Counted from the first letter of the stretch, positions 53,123 through 61,766 are shown. The stretch is DNA of 64,000 nt from Variovorax sp. RA8 (GCF_901827175.1 NZ_LR594662.1:2356001-2420000), one strand, 5' to 3'. Notes: generated by a model not told the origin, from the letters alone. Numbers and translations: made by a program.

Positions 53123-53959
53123 ATGGACATGAGCATTCGCATTCCCCTGGCAGCCGAACAGGTGAGCTTCTACCGAAGTAGCGGCTACGTCGCACCTGTG
53201 CGCGTGTTGCCCGAGGACGAGGCCGCCGGCTACCGCCGCCATCTGGAGGCCTTCGAGGCCGCTCACGGCGGGCCGATCCCAGGCAAGTACCGCCACAAGC
53301 CGCATCTGCTGTTCCCCTGGCTGGCCGATCTGGTGCGCCATCCCCGGATCCTCGATGCGGTCGAAAGCCTGCTGGGGCCCGATCTGCTGGTGTGGAGTTC
53401 GGTTTTCTTCATCAAGGAGCCGCATGACCCGGCATACGTTTCCTGGCATCAGGACTCCACCTATTGGGAGCTCAGCGAACCGGAGGTGGTGACTGCCTGG
53501 GTGGCGCTGTCGCCGAGTCATCACGAGAACGGCTGTCTGCGTGTGGTCCCCGGCACGCAGATGCTCGACCAGGTCGAACACGTCGATATGCAGGATGAGA
53601 ACAACCTGCTGACGCGCGGCCAGGAGATCGCAGTAAAGGTCGATGAGGCTGCTGCGGTGGAACTGCCGTTGCAGCCTGGCGAAATGTCGCTGCACCATAT
53701 CCGGCTTTTTCACAATTCCCAGCCCAACCAGTCGGACGAGCGCCGGATCGGCTTCGCCATCCGCTATATCCCCACTCGGGTGCGCCAGAACACCGAGTAC
53801 CGCGGCACCGCCACGCTGGTGCGCGGAGTCGATCGCTACGGTCACTTCGATTCTGAGCCGCGTCCGCTCGCGGAGCTCGCACCCGAGGCGCTGCAGTTTC
53901 ACGCGGAGATGAACAAGAGGCGCAGCGCGCTGCTTTTCTCCGGCCTCAAGGCGCCATGA
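53123..53959 (+). CDS. phytanoyl-CoA dioxygenase (PhyH) family protein
   Basis: This 278-residue Fe(II)/2-oxoglutarate oxygenase has iron ligands His109-x-Asp111 (SWHQDSTYW) and a distal histidine in GEMSLHHIRLFHNSQPNQS, followed by the 2-oxoglutarate arginine (SDERRIGFAIRY). Bacterial PhyH proteins hydroxylate varied small acids, not only phytanoyl-CoA. I chose the ATG at 53123, six bases after GAGAGAG; a GTG at 53108 overlapping the Bug stop (GTGA) is an alternative. Its stop overlaps the alcohol dehydrogenase start by 4 bp. Confidence 0.9.
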   Translation: MDMSIRIPLAAEQVSFYRSSGYVAPVRVLPEDEAAGYRRHLEAFEAAHGGPIPGKYRHKPHLLFPWLADLVRHPRILDAVESLLGPDLLVWSSVFFIKEPHDPAYVSWHQDSTYWELSEPEVVTAWVALSPSHHENGCLRVVPGTQMLDQVEHVDMQDENNLLTRGQEIAVKVDEAAAVELPLQPGEMSLHHIRLFHNSQPNQSDERRIGFAIRYIPTRVRQNTEYRGTATLVRGVDRYGHFDSEPRPLAELAPEALQFHAEMNKRRSALLFSGLKAP

Positions 53960-55056
53960 AGTTCCGAGCAGCGGTACTGCATGCGACCGGGCAGCCGCTT
54001 TCTATCGAACAGGTTGAGCTGCGAACGCTCCAGCCCGGCGACGTGCTTGTGCGCATTCGCGCCGCGGGCATCTGCCACACCGACATCGAACTGGCGAGCG
54101 GCGCGCTGGCTCGCCCGTTGCCCATCGTGCCCGGCCACGAGGCAGCGGGCATCGTCGAGGCGGTGGGCAGTGTCGTCACACGCGTCAAGCCGGGCGATCG
54201 CGTCGTGTGTTCGTGGAACCCGAGCTGTGGCCATTGCTTCTACTGCGAGGAAGGGCTGCCTATCCTTTGCGAGCCGATCGCGCACCACCAACCACGGGGC
54301 TTCTTGCCCGACGGCATCGCGCGGCTGTACCTTGGCGGCGAGCCACTGCGTCAGTTCATGACTGTTGCAGCGCATGCCGAATACTGCGTGGTGCCTGAGG
54401 CGGGCGCGGTTCTCGTACCAGAGGCCATCCCTTTCGACCGCGCCTGCCTTATCGGCTGCGGTGTGGCAACCGGCTTCGGAGCCGTCACGCGGGCGGCGCC
54501 GGTCACCTATGGTTCGAACGTCATGGTGGTCGGTTGCGGCGCAATTGGCCTGAGCGTGATCCAGTCGGCATCGCTGCGCGGGCCGGCACGGGTGATCGCG
54601 GTCGACCGCGATCCGAAGCGGCTCGCGCAGGCGCGCCTGTTCGGCGCCACAGACCTGATCGAAGCGTCGAGCGATGCGGCGGCCGCGGTGAAGGCGCTGA
54701 CCTCCGGGCGCGGAGCCGATTTTTCGTTCGAGGCAGCCGGCAACGAAGCGGCGATGCGCTTTGCGGTGGAAGCGGCGCGGCCCGGCGGCCATGTGCTGCT
54801 GCTCGGCAAGGTACCGGCCAATCAGGACGTGGCCTTCCGTTGGGCCACGCTGACGGGCGAGAAGCGGCTGATGCGATCGAGCTATGGCGGCGTGCGGCCG
54901 CACCGCGATTTTGCACTGCTGGCGCAGGCCTACCTCGACGGATCGCTCAAGCTCGACGAGCTGATTTCCGAGCGCCTGCCGCTCGAGGCGATCAACGACG
55001 GCTACGCCGCAATCGAACAGGGCCGCTCGATCCGCTCGGTCATTACCTTCGACTGA
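53956..55056 (+). CDS. zinc-dependent alcohol dehydrogenase
   Basis: This 366-residue MDR alcohol dehydrogenase of the class III-like bacterial group has catalytic zinc ligands Cys40 (GICHTD), His61-Glu62 (PGHEAAG) and Cys in LIGCGVATGFGAV, and structural zinc cysteines 91, 94, 97 and 105 (SCGHCFYCEEG, LCE). NAD binding is by VMVVGCGAIGLSVIQSA and AVDRDPKRL. The start overlaps the PhyH stop (ATGA). It probably oxidises the alcohol made by the oxygenase or one released by the hydrolase downstream. Confidence 0.94.
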   Translation: MKFRAAVLHATGQPLSIEQVELRTLQPGDVLVRIRAAGICHTDIELASGALARPLPIVPGHEAAGIVEAVGSVVTRVKPGDRVVCSWNPSCGHCFYCEEGLPILCEPIAHHQPRGFLPDGIARLYLGGEPLRQFMTVAAHAEYCVVPEAGAVLVPEAIPFDRACLIGCGVATGFGAVTRAAPVTYGSNVMVVGCGAIGLSVIQSASLRGPARVIAVDRDPKRLAQARLFGATDLIEASSDAAAAVKALTSGRGADFSFEAAGNEAAMRFAVEAARPGGHVLLLGKVPANQDVAFRWATLTGEKRLMRSSYGGVRPHRDFALLAQAYLDGSLKLDELISERLPLEAINDGYAAIEQGRSIRSVITFD

Positions 55057-56102
55057 TGATGCACAGGGCGCGTCATCCGCCGCTGGCCCCGGGCCACATC
55101 GACCGCCCGCACCAGTGGGCCCATCTGGGCGACCTGCCGCTCGAAAGCGGAGAGGTGATCCGGGACTACCGGCAGTGCTACGTCACGCACGGCACGCTCG
55201 ATCGCCGGCGTCCGCGGGTAGCATTGCTGCTGCCGGCCATCGGTGCGACCCACCACCGGTTGGACTTTCTCATCGGCCGGGACCGTGCCCTCGACCCCGC
55301 TCATTGGTTCATCGTGGTCGCCGACCCGCTCGGCAACGGGCTGTCAACGTCACCGAGCAACAGCAAGCACCAGCCATGGGAGGCATTCCCGCGCTTCTGC
55401 ATTCGCGACATGATCGCCGCGCAGCGCCGGCTGCTCACTGAGGTGCTCGGCATCGAGACAGCGGCCGTGGTGATCGGCGCGTCGATGGGCGGCATGCAGG
55501 CGCTGCAATGGACGGTCAGCCATCCCGGCTTTTTTGAGTCGGTAGTGGCCTTGACGCCGCTGGCGCGCACGGGCCCCTGGACGCTGGCAGCGAACGCAGC
55601 CGCGCGCGCTGCCCTGATGGCGGACCCGGCGTGGAACGGGCGTCGCTTTACCCGCGTGCCCGAGCGCGGCTGGCGAGCCTGGGCGGCGGTTCAGCAGGTG
55701 CTGACCAACCGCACGCCGCGCGGGCTGGCCGCCGATTTCGCAGAACCTCGTGCCGTACTCGACTGGATGGACGCACTCGCCGCGCGCGCGTGCGCCTCCG
55801 GACCCGACCCGCATGACTTTCTCTACCAGTCATGGGCCTACGATGCGCACGATGTCGGCGACACGCAGGGCTGGCACGGCGACACCGAGGGTGCGCTCGG
55901 CGCCATTCACGCGCGCACGCTTCTGCTCACGCCGCCGCTGGATCTCTACAACCCCATGGAAGAAGCGCTGGCGGCCGCCCAGCGCATTCCTCGCGCGAGC
56001 CACGTTGTCATTCCGTCCTTGCAAGGCCACCAAGCGGCCAACACGGCGCATCCGGAAGACGTGGCCTTCGTGAACCGTACCATCCGCGAGTTCCTGGCGT
56101 AG
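55056..56102 (+). CDS. alpha/beta hydrolase of the homoserine O-acetyltransferase (MetX)-like family
   Basis: A 348-residue alpha/beta-fold enzyme with the MetX-like layout: ALLLPAIGATHHRLDFLIG, FIVVADPLGNGLSTSPSN, the nucleophile elbow VVIGASMGGMQALQWTVSHP (Ser143), acid candidate in LLLTPPLDLYNPMEE and histidine in IPSLQGHQAAN. True homoserine transacetylases have a distinctive oxyanion segment (LTGxxH) and a larger lid; here that segment is GATHHR, so a hydrolase or other acyltransferase is more likely than methionine synthesis. The ATG at 55056 overlaps the preceding TGA by one base. It ends the right-going operon. Confidence 0.85.
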   Translation: MMHRARHPPLAPGHIDRPHQWAHLGDLPLESGEVIRDYRQCYVTHGTLDRRRPRVALLLPAIGATHHRLDFLIGRDRALDPAHWFIVVADPLGNGLSTSPSNSKHQPWEAFPRFCIRDMIAAQRRLLTEVLGIETAAVVIGASMGGMQALQWTVSHPGFFESVVALTPLARTGPWTLAANAAARAALMADPAWNGRRFTRVPERGWRAWAAVQQVLTNRTPRGLAADFAEPRAVLDWMDALAARACASGPDPHDFLYQSWAYDAHDVGDTQGWHGDTEGALGAIHARTLLLTPPLDLYNPMEEALAAAQRIPRASHVVIPSLQGHQAANTAHPEDVAFVNRTIREFLA

Positions 56103-56125
56103 CAGCCGCGTTGTGCCGCTTCGCC

Positions 56126-57280
56126 TCAGACGTAGGCCGGGCCGTCGATCACCGGGTGTGCACGCAGGAAGTCCTCGTCGACCTCGATGCCCAGGCCCGG
56201 GGCTTCCGGCGGATGCACGCAGCCGTCGGCGTCGAGCAGATCGGGCCGGTTCGTGAGGTGGTCGCGGAACAGGTTCTCCGCCGCCACGTCGGCTTCGAAG
56301 AAGCCACCGTTGTCGATCGCGCAGAGCAGGTGGATGTTGGCGGCCATGTTGAGGCCGCTGGCCAGCGTGTGGGGATGGATCGGCAGCTTCCACGCAGAGG
56401 CCATGGCCGCGATGCGCAGCCCTTCGGTGATGCCACCGGTCTTTGACAGGTCGGGCTGCAGGATGCGAATCGCACCGTCCTCGATCAGGCGATTGAACTC
56501 GAAGCGCGTGTAGTGGTTCTCGCCCGCCGCCAGAGGCAGCGCGCCAAAGCTGCGCGCTTCGCGATAGCTGCGGTGGTCGTGGGAAGGGAAGGGCTCTTCG
56601 AGCCACAGCACCTCGTTGGCCTCGAGCGCCGGCATCACGCGGCGCACGTCCTCGACCGTATAGCCGGTGTTGGCGTCCACCATCACGCCGAGATCGCGGC
56701 CGAAGGCGGCGCGAATCGCCTCCAGCCGCGCCAGATCGCGCTCGACGCTGTCACCGAACCGCAGCTTCACCGTGCGGTAGCCTTGCTCGCGAAGCCCGCG
56801 CGCCTCGTCCACCAGCGCCTCGGGCACCTGGAAGCCCAGCGATATGCCGCCGGCATAGGCCGGGATCGCACGCGCCGCGCCGCCCAGCAGCTTGTACAGA
56901 GGCCAGCCCACCGCCTTGCCGCGGATGTCCCACAGCGCCTGGTCGATGCCGCTCATCGCGAGTGCGCAGGCTGAGCCCATGCCATGGCTCACCAGCTGCC
57001 GCGAGTAGATGCGCGACCACACGCCCACCACGTTGCTGCAATCCATGCCGACCACGAGCTGGCGCAGCGTGGTGTTGATCAGAAGTGCGATCGCCCCGGG
57101 GCAACGGCCATGATGTGATTCGCCCCAGCCCACCAGCCCGCCTTCGGTGGTGACCTTGACCACCACGGCGTCGCGCTTGACTGCGCGGCCGATACCCAGG
57201 GTCACGCCGTGCGTGACCGGAAACGAAGTGGCGAAGCCTTCGATCGATGCGATGCGCAGATCGCTGTTTGCTGAACTCAT
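56126..57280 (-). CDS. enolase superfamily enzyme (mandelate racemase/muconate lactonizing type) A
   Basis: This 384-residue two-domain enolase-superfamily enzyme abstracts a proton alpha to a carboxylate. Catalytic and metal residues are visible: Lys172-x-Arg174 (VKLRFG), Asp202 (VDANTG), Glu228 (LEEPF), Glu254 (AAGENHY) and a histidine base at about 304 (HPHTLASG). The KxR plus His pattern fits mandelate racemase-type dehydratases or epimerases of hydroxy acids. It is the last gene of the left-going operon and converges with the MetX-like gene. The partner at 58289 differs (KxK), so the two should act on different compounds. Confidence 0.92.
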   Translation of the reverse strand: MSSANSDLRIASIEGFATSFPVTHGVTLGIGRAVKRDAVVVKVTTEGGLVGWGESHHGRCPGAIALLINTTLRQLVVGMDCSNVVGVWSRIYSRQLVSHGMGSACALAMSGIDQALWDIRGKAVGWPLYKLLGGAARAIPAYAGGISLGFQVPEALVDEARGLREQGYRTVKLRFGDSVERDLARLEAIRAAFGRDLGVMVDANTGYTVEDVRRVMPALEANEVLWLEEPFPSHDHRSYREARSFGALPLAAGENHYTRFEFNRLIEDGAIRILQPDLSKTGGITEGLRIAAMASAWKLPIHPHTLASGLNMAANIHLLCAIDNGGFFEADVAAENLFRDHLTNRPDLLDADGCVHPPEAPGLGIEVDEDFLRAHPVIDGPAYV

Positions 57281-58287
57281 GGAGTTGCCTCTTTCTGGAG
57301 ACCGGCGGACGGGCCGGTCCAGCGGCGTCGCCGCGGCCAGACCTCGGGATTGACCAGGTGGTCGGGCGGTGTGCCCGCCACCAGTTGGAAGACCTGTCGC
57401 ACCGCCTCGAGGCTCATGCGGTCCACGCTTTCGCGCGTGAGCGCGGCTGCGTGCGGTGTCAGGATCACGTTGTCGAGTGCGAGAAAGGGATGGTCGCGCG
57501 CAAGCGGCTGCCGGCTGAACACATCGATCGCCGCGCCGCGCACTCGGCCCTCGGCCAATGCCCGGGCCAGCGCAGCCTCGTCGGTGACCTCACCGCGTGC
57601 TGCATTGACGAGGAAGGCCGAGGGCTTCATTCGCGCCAGGCGGGCGGCGTCAAAGAGATGCGTGGTCTCGGGCGTCAGCGGGCAGTGCAGCGACACGAAG
57701 TCGCTCGCATCCAGCAGGTCGTTCAACTCGGCGCGCTCCACAAACTCGGGCAAGGCGCGCGTCGAGGGCTGATAGCCGAGCACACGCATGCCGAAGCCGT
57801 AATGGCAGATGCGGGCCAACGCCGTGCCGATGGCGCCGACGCCGACGATGCCTACGGTTTTGCCAGCGAGCTCGCCCGCGCCGGCGCAATGCCCGCGCGC
57901 CGCCGCCCAGCCCTGCGTACGTAGATCGCGGTCCATGGCGCCGAACCGGCGCGCCAGCGCTATGAAGCTGCCGACGCAGTATTCGGCCACCGACTGCGCG
58001 TTCGCACCGGGTACGTTGGCCACCGGGATGTTCTGCGCGGTCGCGGCGGCGACAGGGATCATGTCGAGTCCAGCGCCGTGTCGCACGACGCCGATGAGGC
58101 GGTGCGGGCGCTCGAACAGGTCCGCAGGCAAATGGGTACGCACCACCAGCACGTCGGCGTCGCCGACCATGCCGCGCATCGTTTCGGCATCTGGGTTGGG
58201 CGCCACGACGATGTCGGCGGCGGCGCTGAGCATGTGCTGGCCTGCCGCCGACAAGGGCAGGGTGCACAGGACGACCGCTCTGCCCAT
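57277..58287 (-). CDS. D-2-hydroxyacid dehydrogenase family protein
   Basis: A 336-residue NAD-dependent dehydrogenase of the D-isomer 2-hydroxyacid family, with IGVVRHGAGLDMIPV, the Rossmann motif VGIVGVGAIGTALARICHYG, catalytic Arg231 (NAARGEVTDE) and His279 (LTPHAA). The residue that is normally the catalytic glutamate (DVFxxEP) is Gln260 here (DVFSRQPL), an unusual change. The start is the ATG at 58285-58287, 1 bp after the upstream gene's stop; its own stop overlaps the enolase-A start by 4 bp. In a hydroxy-acid pathway it would interconvert a 2-hydroxy and a 2-oxo acid. Confidence 0.9.
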   Translation of the reverse strand: MGRAVVLCTLPLSAAGQHMLSAAADIVVAPNPDAETMRGMVGDADVLVVRTHLPADLFERPHRLIGVVRHGAGLDMIPVAAATAQNIPVANVPGANAQSVAEYCVGSFIALARRFGAMDRDLRTQGWAAARGHCAGAGELAGKTVGIVGVGAIGTALARICHYGFGMRVLGYQPSTRALPEFVERAELNDLLDASDFVSLHCPLTPETTHLFDAARLARMKPSAFLVNAARGEVTDEAALARALAEGRVRGAAIDVFSRQPLARDHPFLALDNVILTPHAAALTRESVDRMSLEAVRQVFQLVAGTPPDHLVNPEVWPRRRRWTGPSAGLQKEATP

Positions 58288-58288
58288 C

Positions 58289-59428
58289 TCAGCGGACCCG
58301 GTAGCGGTCGAGCACCGTCCGGTCGACGTCGATGCCCAGGCCCGGACCGGTGGGCACGGTGACAACGCCACCCTCGTGCGTGAGCTTGGTGCGACTCAGT
58401 TCGTCGCGAAACGGATTGAAGGTCTGCTCGTATTCGAGCATGGGCGGCACCGGCACGAGGCACGGCGGGCTGTCCGGAAGGGACGCCAGGAAGTGCATCG
58501 TCGCGGCAAGCCCGATGGCCGTTCCCCAGCAATGCGGAACGCACTGCACCGAGTGGGCCTGCGCCAGCGCGGCGATCTTCTTGGCTTCGGTGATGCCACC
58601 GGCCGCGCAGACGCTGGGCTGCACGATGTCCATGGCGCGCTTCTCAAGGATGGCGCGGAAGCTGTACTTCGCGAATTCGTTCTCGCCGCCGGCCACGGCC
58701 ATGTCCAGTCGGCGCGAGACCTCGACGTAGCCGTCGAGATCCTCGGGGGAAATGGGCTCCTCGAACCAGTAGACACCCAGCTTTTCAAGTTCGCGACCCA
58801 TGTTGATGGCCTGCGGCACATTGAAGCTGTGGTTTGCATCCACCATCAGCTTGATGTCGTTGCCGATGGCGTCGCGCACCGCGGCCACGCGATCGATGTC
58901 GCGGATCAGCGATCCCAGGCCGATCTTCATCTTGATGGCGGTGAAGCCTTCGGCCACGTAGCCACGCGCTTCCTCGACCGCCTCCTCGTTGAGGCGGTCC
59001 ATGTTCTTGAAGTACAGGCCCGTCGCATAGGCTTGCAGTTTCGGACGGAAGCAGCCGCCGATCAGCTTGTGAATGGGCTTGTTGACGGCCTTGCCGACGA
59101 TGTCCCACAGCGCGATGTCGATGCCGCTGATGGAGCAGATCGTCATGCCGGTCAAGCCATAGTCCTTCACCTTGTTGTAGAGCGCCTCCCAGATCACTTC
59201 GACATCGAAGGGGTCGCGCCCGATCAGCGAGGGCTTGAGCAGGGTATCAACGATGGTCTTGTTGACCGCCGCCGGCCCGTAGCAGTCGCCCCAGCCGGTG
59301 ATCCCCTCATCGGTGACGATCTCGACGACCAAAGCGCCTTTGGTCTTGTAGTACCAGCCGCGCGCGGAGGTGAAGGGTTCGTCTACGTCGACGACGAGCT
59401 GGTGGGTGATGACATCGGTGATTTTCAT
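58289..59428 (-). CDS. enolase superfamily enzyme (mandelate racemase/muconate lactonizing type) B
   Basis: This 379-residue enolase-superfamily enzyme has Lys166-x-Lys168 (AIKMKIG), Asp197 (VDANHS), Glu223 (FEEPI), Glu249 (GGENEF) and His299 (VPHCWGTAIG). The KxK motif with a His in PHCWG is characteristic of the mandelate-racemase/D-tartrate or galactarate-like subgroups that dehydrate or racemise acid sugars. It lies 19 bp after the NIPSNAP gene stop on the minus strand, in the order NIPSNAP, enolase B, dehydrogenase, enolase A. Confidence 0.93.
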   Translation of the reverse strand: MKITDVITHQLVVDVDEPFTSARGWYYKTKGALVVEIVTDEGITGWGDCYGPAAVNKTIVDTLLKPSLIGRDPFDVEVIWEALYNKVKDYGLTGMTICSISGIDIALWDIVGKAVNKPIHKLIGGCFRPKLQAYATGLYFKNMDRLNEEAVEEARGYVAEGFTAIKMKIGLGSLIRDIDRVAAVRDAIGNDIKLMVDANHSFNVPQAINMGRELEKLGVYWFEEPISPEDLDGYVEVSRRLDMAVAGGENEFAKYSFRAILEKRAMDIVQPSVCAAGGITEAKKIAALAQAHSVQCVPHCWGTAIGLAATMHFLASLPDSPPCLVPVPPMLEYEQTFNPFRDELSRTKLTHEGGVVTVPTGPGLGIDVDRTVLDRYRVR

Positions 59429-59447
59429 GATGATTCGGATGGTCGAT

Positions 59448-59777
59448 TCAATAGGCGGGGCATTTGGCCCACGGGGAAAACGCGGCCGGCACGAGGATCT
59501 TGTTTTCCTGCTGCAGCACCAGGGGCTGCACTTTCACCGCGTACGCCTTCCAGCGCTCGTCGGCCAGCAGGGTGGCGCGTCGCGACGCGCGGTCCTCCAT
59601 GCTCTCGTAGGCCCACAGGTGCACCACCTGATTCAGCGTGCCGAGTTCGGTCGTGAAGTAGCCCAGCATCTTGCCCAGGATCGGCCGCTGGATGGCCAGG
59701 CCCTCGGCTTCGTACATGCGCACGTACTCCGCGGCCTTGCCGCAGTAGCAGGTGTAGATGCGCTCTTCGACAAGCAT
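59448..59777 (-). CDS. NIPSNAP family protein
   Basis: A 109-residue NIPSNAP protein (EERIYTCYCGKAAEYVRMYE, TTELGTLNQVVHLWAYES, RRATLLADERWKAY) homologous to the one at 19514, sharing the TTExGxLNQVxxxW core and the NK/RxLxPAxF end. It is the first gene of the left-going half of the GntR/UTRA regulon; the operator at 59779-59796 begins one base beyond its start codon and contains its ribosome-binding AGGA. Role unknown. Confidence 0.9.
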   Translation of the reverse strand: MLVEERIYTCYCGKAAEYVRMYEAEGLAIQRPILGKMLGYFTTELGTLNQVVHLWAYESMEDRASRRATLLADERWKAYAVKVQPLVLQQENKILVPAAFSPWAKCPAY

Positions 59778-59778
59778 A

Positions 59779-59796
59779 ACTATGGTCCTATATAGT
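59779..59796. promoter_or_regulatory. 18-bp operator of the GntR/UTRA regulon, site 2
   Basis: ACTATGGTCCTATATAGT matches GCTATAGTCCTATATAGC (52056-52073) at 15 of 18 positions, with the same GTCCTA centre and near-perfect arms. It lies between the divergent NIPSNAP (minus) and GntR (plus) genes. Read on the minus strand it contains the NIPSNAP Shine-Dalgarno; read on the plus strand TATAGT could be the -10 of the GntR gene, so autoregulation is likely. Confidence 0.75.
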
Positions 59797-59873
59797 AATA
59801 GTGGAATGATAGACTTCGGCCCACACTCATGTCAATGACGCGGCGAGCTCCGCGATGAATCGAAGAACAAGCC

Positions 59874-60638
59874 ATGAACGACAAGACAAGGAAGAGCATC
59901 CTCCCCAGCCCCAGCCTGGGGAGCTTCCGGCAACAAGGCGTTCCCAAATACCTGCAGCTGCGCACTGCGTTGGCGCGGCAGATTTCGGGGGGCGAATGGG
60001 AGGCGGGCGGCAAGCTGCCGCCCGAGGAGAAGCTCGTGACCATGTCGGGCCTGAGTCTGGGCACCGTGCAGCGCGCGCTGCGGCTTCTGGTGGACGACGG
60101 GCTGCTGGTACGCAAGCAGGGCATGGGCACGTTCGTGGCCGCGGGATCCGCGCCGATGAACGCGCCCTTCTACCACTGTCGGTTCGTCGACGACAGCGGG
60201 GAACTGCTCACGCTGTATTCAAAGGTGCTCCGTCGCGCCAAAGCCCCCGCCACCGGGCCCTGGTCGGCACACATCGGCGGCGCCCAGGTGCAGTGCATCG
60301 AGCGCTTGTTCTCGATCGCGAACGAATTCTCGATCTACGTGAACCTGTACTTCGATCCCGAGCGCTTGCCGATATTGAGCACGCTGCCGCTGGAGCAGTT
60401 GAACGGCGTCAACTTCAAGGGATTGCTATCGCGCGAGTTCCAGTTGCCGGTGACGCGCTTCGCGGAGAACCTGTCAGTCCGTTTTTTCCCGGATGCCGTC
60501 TGCAAAGCCATCAAGGTGCCGCGGCGGACATCGGGTGGCGTGATGGAAATCGTGGCCTATGACAGCGGCGGCCAGGCGGTCTATTTCCAGGAGCTGTACA
60601 TCCCGCCGAACTCGCGGCGCCTGCTGGTCTCTCCCTGA
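59874..60638 (+). CDS. GntR family regulator with UTRA domain
   Basis: This 254-residue regulator has a GntR winged helix (PKYLQLRTALARQISGGEWE, KLPPEEKLVTMSGLSLGTVQ, RKQGMGTFVA) and a C-terminal UTRA ligand domain (IERLFSIANEFSIYVNLYFD, NLSVRFFPDAVCKAIKVPRR, VYFQELYIPPNSRRL). UTRA regulators (HutC, NagR, TreR type) usually release DNA on binding a pathway metabolite. The two matching 18-bp sites at the outer ends of the 52.1-59.8 kb gene group point to it as their repressor. Confidence 0.93.
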   Translation: MNDKTRKSILPSPSLGSFRQQGVPKYLQLRTALARQISGGEWEAGGKLPPEEKLVTMSGLSLGTVQRALRLLVDDGLLVRKQGMGTFVAAGSAPMNAPFYHCRFVDDSGELLTLYSKVLRRAKAPATGPWSAHIGGAQVQCIERLFSIANEFSIYVNLYFDPERLPILSTLPLEQLNGVNFKGLLSREFQLPVTRFAENLSVRFFPDAVCKAIKVPRRTSGGVMEIVAYDSGGQAVYFQELYIPPNSRRLLVSP

Positions 60639-60848
60639 GAGAACCGACGCAGAGCCACTGCACCGTACTGTGCGGCTGGCGAGCACTGTTTTCATCGTTC
60701 CCATTACGAAAACTTCGCGCGGACTGCATCGAAGGCAGCCGGGCCGCCAGAGCATTGTGCGCCCGGCTCTGTCTACCAGCGGATCGCGAACCGTTCGAGC
60801 CAAGACCGCCGGCGGCTGTCTCACGACCAGAAGCATTGGGTCCGGGCC

Positions 60849-61766
60849 TCATCGCGCGGCCCTTCGCCTCCATGGTGGCGGTGCAAGAGATTGGCGCAGC
60901 ATCGCCAGAAAGGCCGTAGCCCGCGCACTTCGCCCGAAGCGGGTGCCCAGCATGGCGACGACGTCGGCGGCAGGAACCTCCCAGCTCGCAAGCACCCGTT
61001 TGAGCCGACCGGCTGTCAGATCGGCAGCGACATTCCACTCCGACCGGATCGCGACACCCCGCCCCGCCACCGCCCAGTCTCGCACCACCGCGCCGTCATT
61101 GCTGCACATGGTAGGACGGATCCGGACGGTCTCCGGCTCGCGCGAAGCGTGCACGAAGCGCCACAGCGTCACGTCTTCGTCATTCTCCCTCACCACCAGA
61201 CACCGATGCCGCAGCAAGTCCGAAGGCGACTGAATCGGCGAAGCACTGGCGAGATAGTCCGGGCTGGGGCAGAGGATGCGTCGGTTCGGTGCCAGCGTCG
61301 TGACGATCTGGTTCTGGGCACCAGGCGGTCCGATGTGGACAATGACGTCACTGCTCTCCACCAGGTGCGCGCCGGGGTGGTCGGCAAGGTCGAGGGTGAC
61401 CGTCACGCCCGGATGCGCTTTTGCAAACGCGTCGACCACGGGTGCGACATGCAGCCGGCCGAACCCATGCGGCGCGGCGATGCGCAGATGCCCGCTGACC
61501 GCCTTCTTGCGATTGGCCAGCGCCTCGGACAGCGCCTCCATCGCGTCGGCCACGATCGTTCCGTGCGATGCGACCAGATCCCCTTCGTCGGTGAGGACCA
61601 TCCTGCGGCCGGACCGGTCGATCAGCCGGATGCCGATCCGCGCTTCCAGCGCTTGCAGGCGCTGGGTGACGGCCGGGGGCGTGACATCCATCTTCCGGGC
61701 AGCTTCAGCGAGCGACGCGGACTTGGCCAGCACGTTGAAGAAGCGCAGATCCTCGGAGCTGATCAT
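60849..61766 (-). CDS. LysR family transcriptional regulator
   Basis: This 305-residue LTTR of the DsdC/TrpI-like group begins MISSEDLRFFNVLAKSASLAE with helix-turn-helix AARKMDVTPPAVTQRLQALE; its effector domain contains HLRIAAPHGFGRLHVAPVVD and RRILCPSPDYLASASPIQSP. It is divergent from the GNAT gene at 61984; the 217-bp intergenic region presumably carries its operator (T-N11-A site not resolved by eye). It probably regulates the acetyltransferase/oxidase pair. Confidence 0.92.
   Translation of the reverse strand: MISSEDLRFFNVLAKSASLAEAARKMDVTPPAVTQRLQALEARIGIRLIDRSGRRMVLTDEGDLVASHGTIVADAMEALSEALANRKKAVSGHLRIAAPHGFGRLHVAPVVDAFAKAHPGVTVTLDLADHPGAHLVESSDVIVHIGPPGAQNQIVTTLAPNRRILCPSPDYLASASPIQSPSDLLRHRCLVVRENDEDVTLWRFVHASREPETVRIRPTMCSNDGAVVRDWAVAGRGVAIRSEWNVAADLTAGRLKRVLASWEVPAADVVAMLGTRFGRSARATAFLAMLRQSLAPPPWRRRAAR

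Noticed and set aside
55056..56102. metX, homoserine O-acetyltransferase for methionine synthesis
   Set aside because: Operon context is catabolic and the canonical oxyanion segment is absent; kept as a MetX-like hydrolase.
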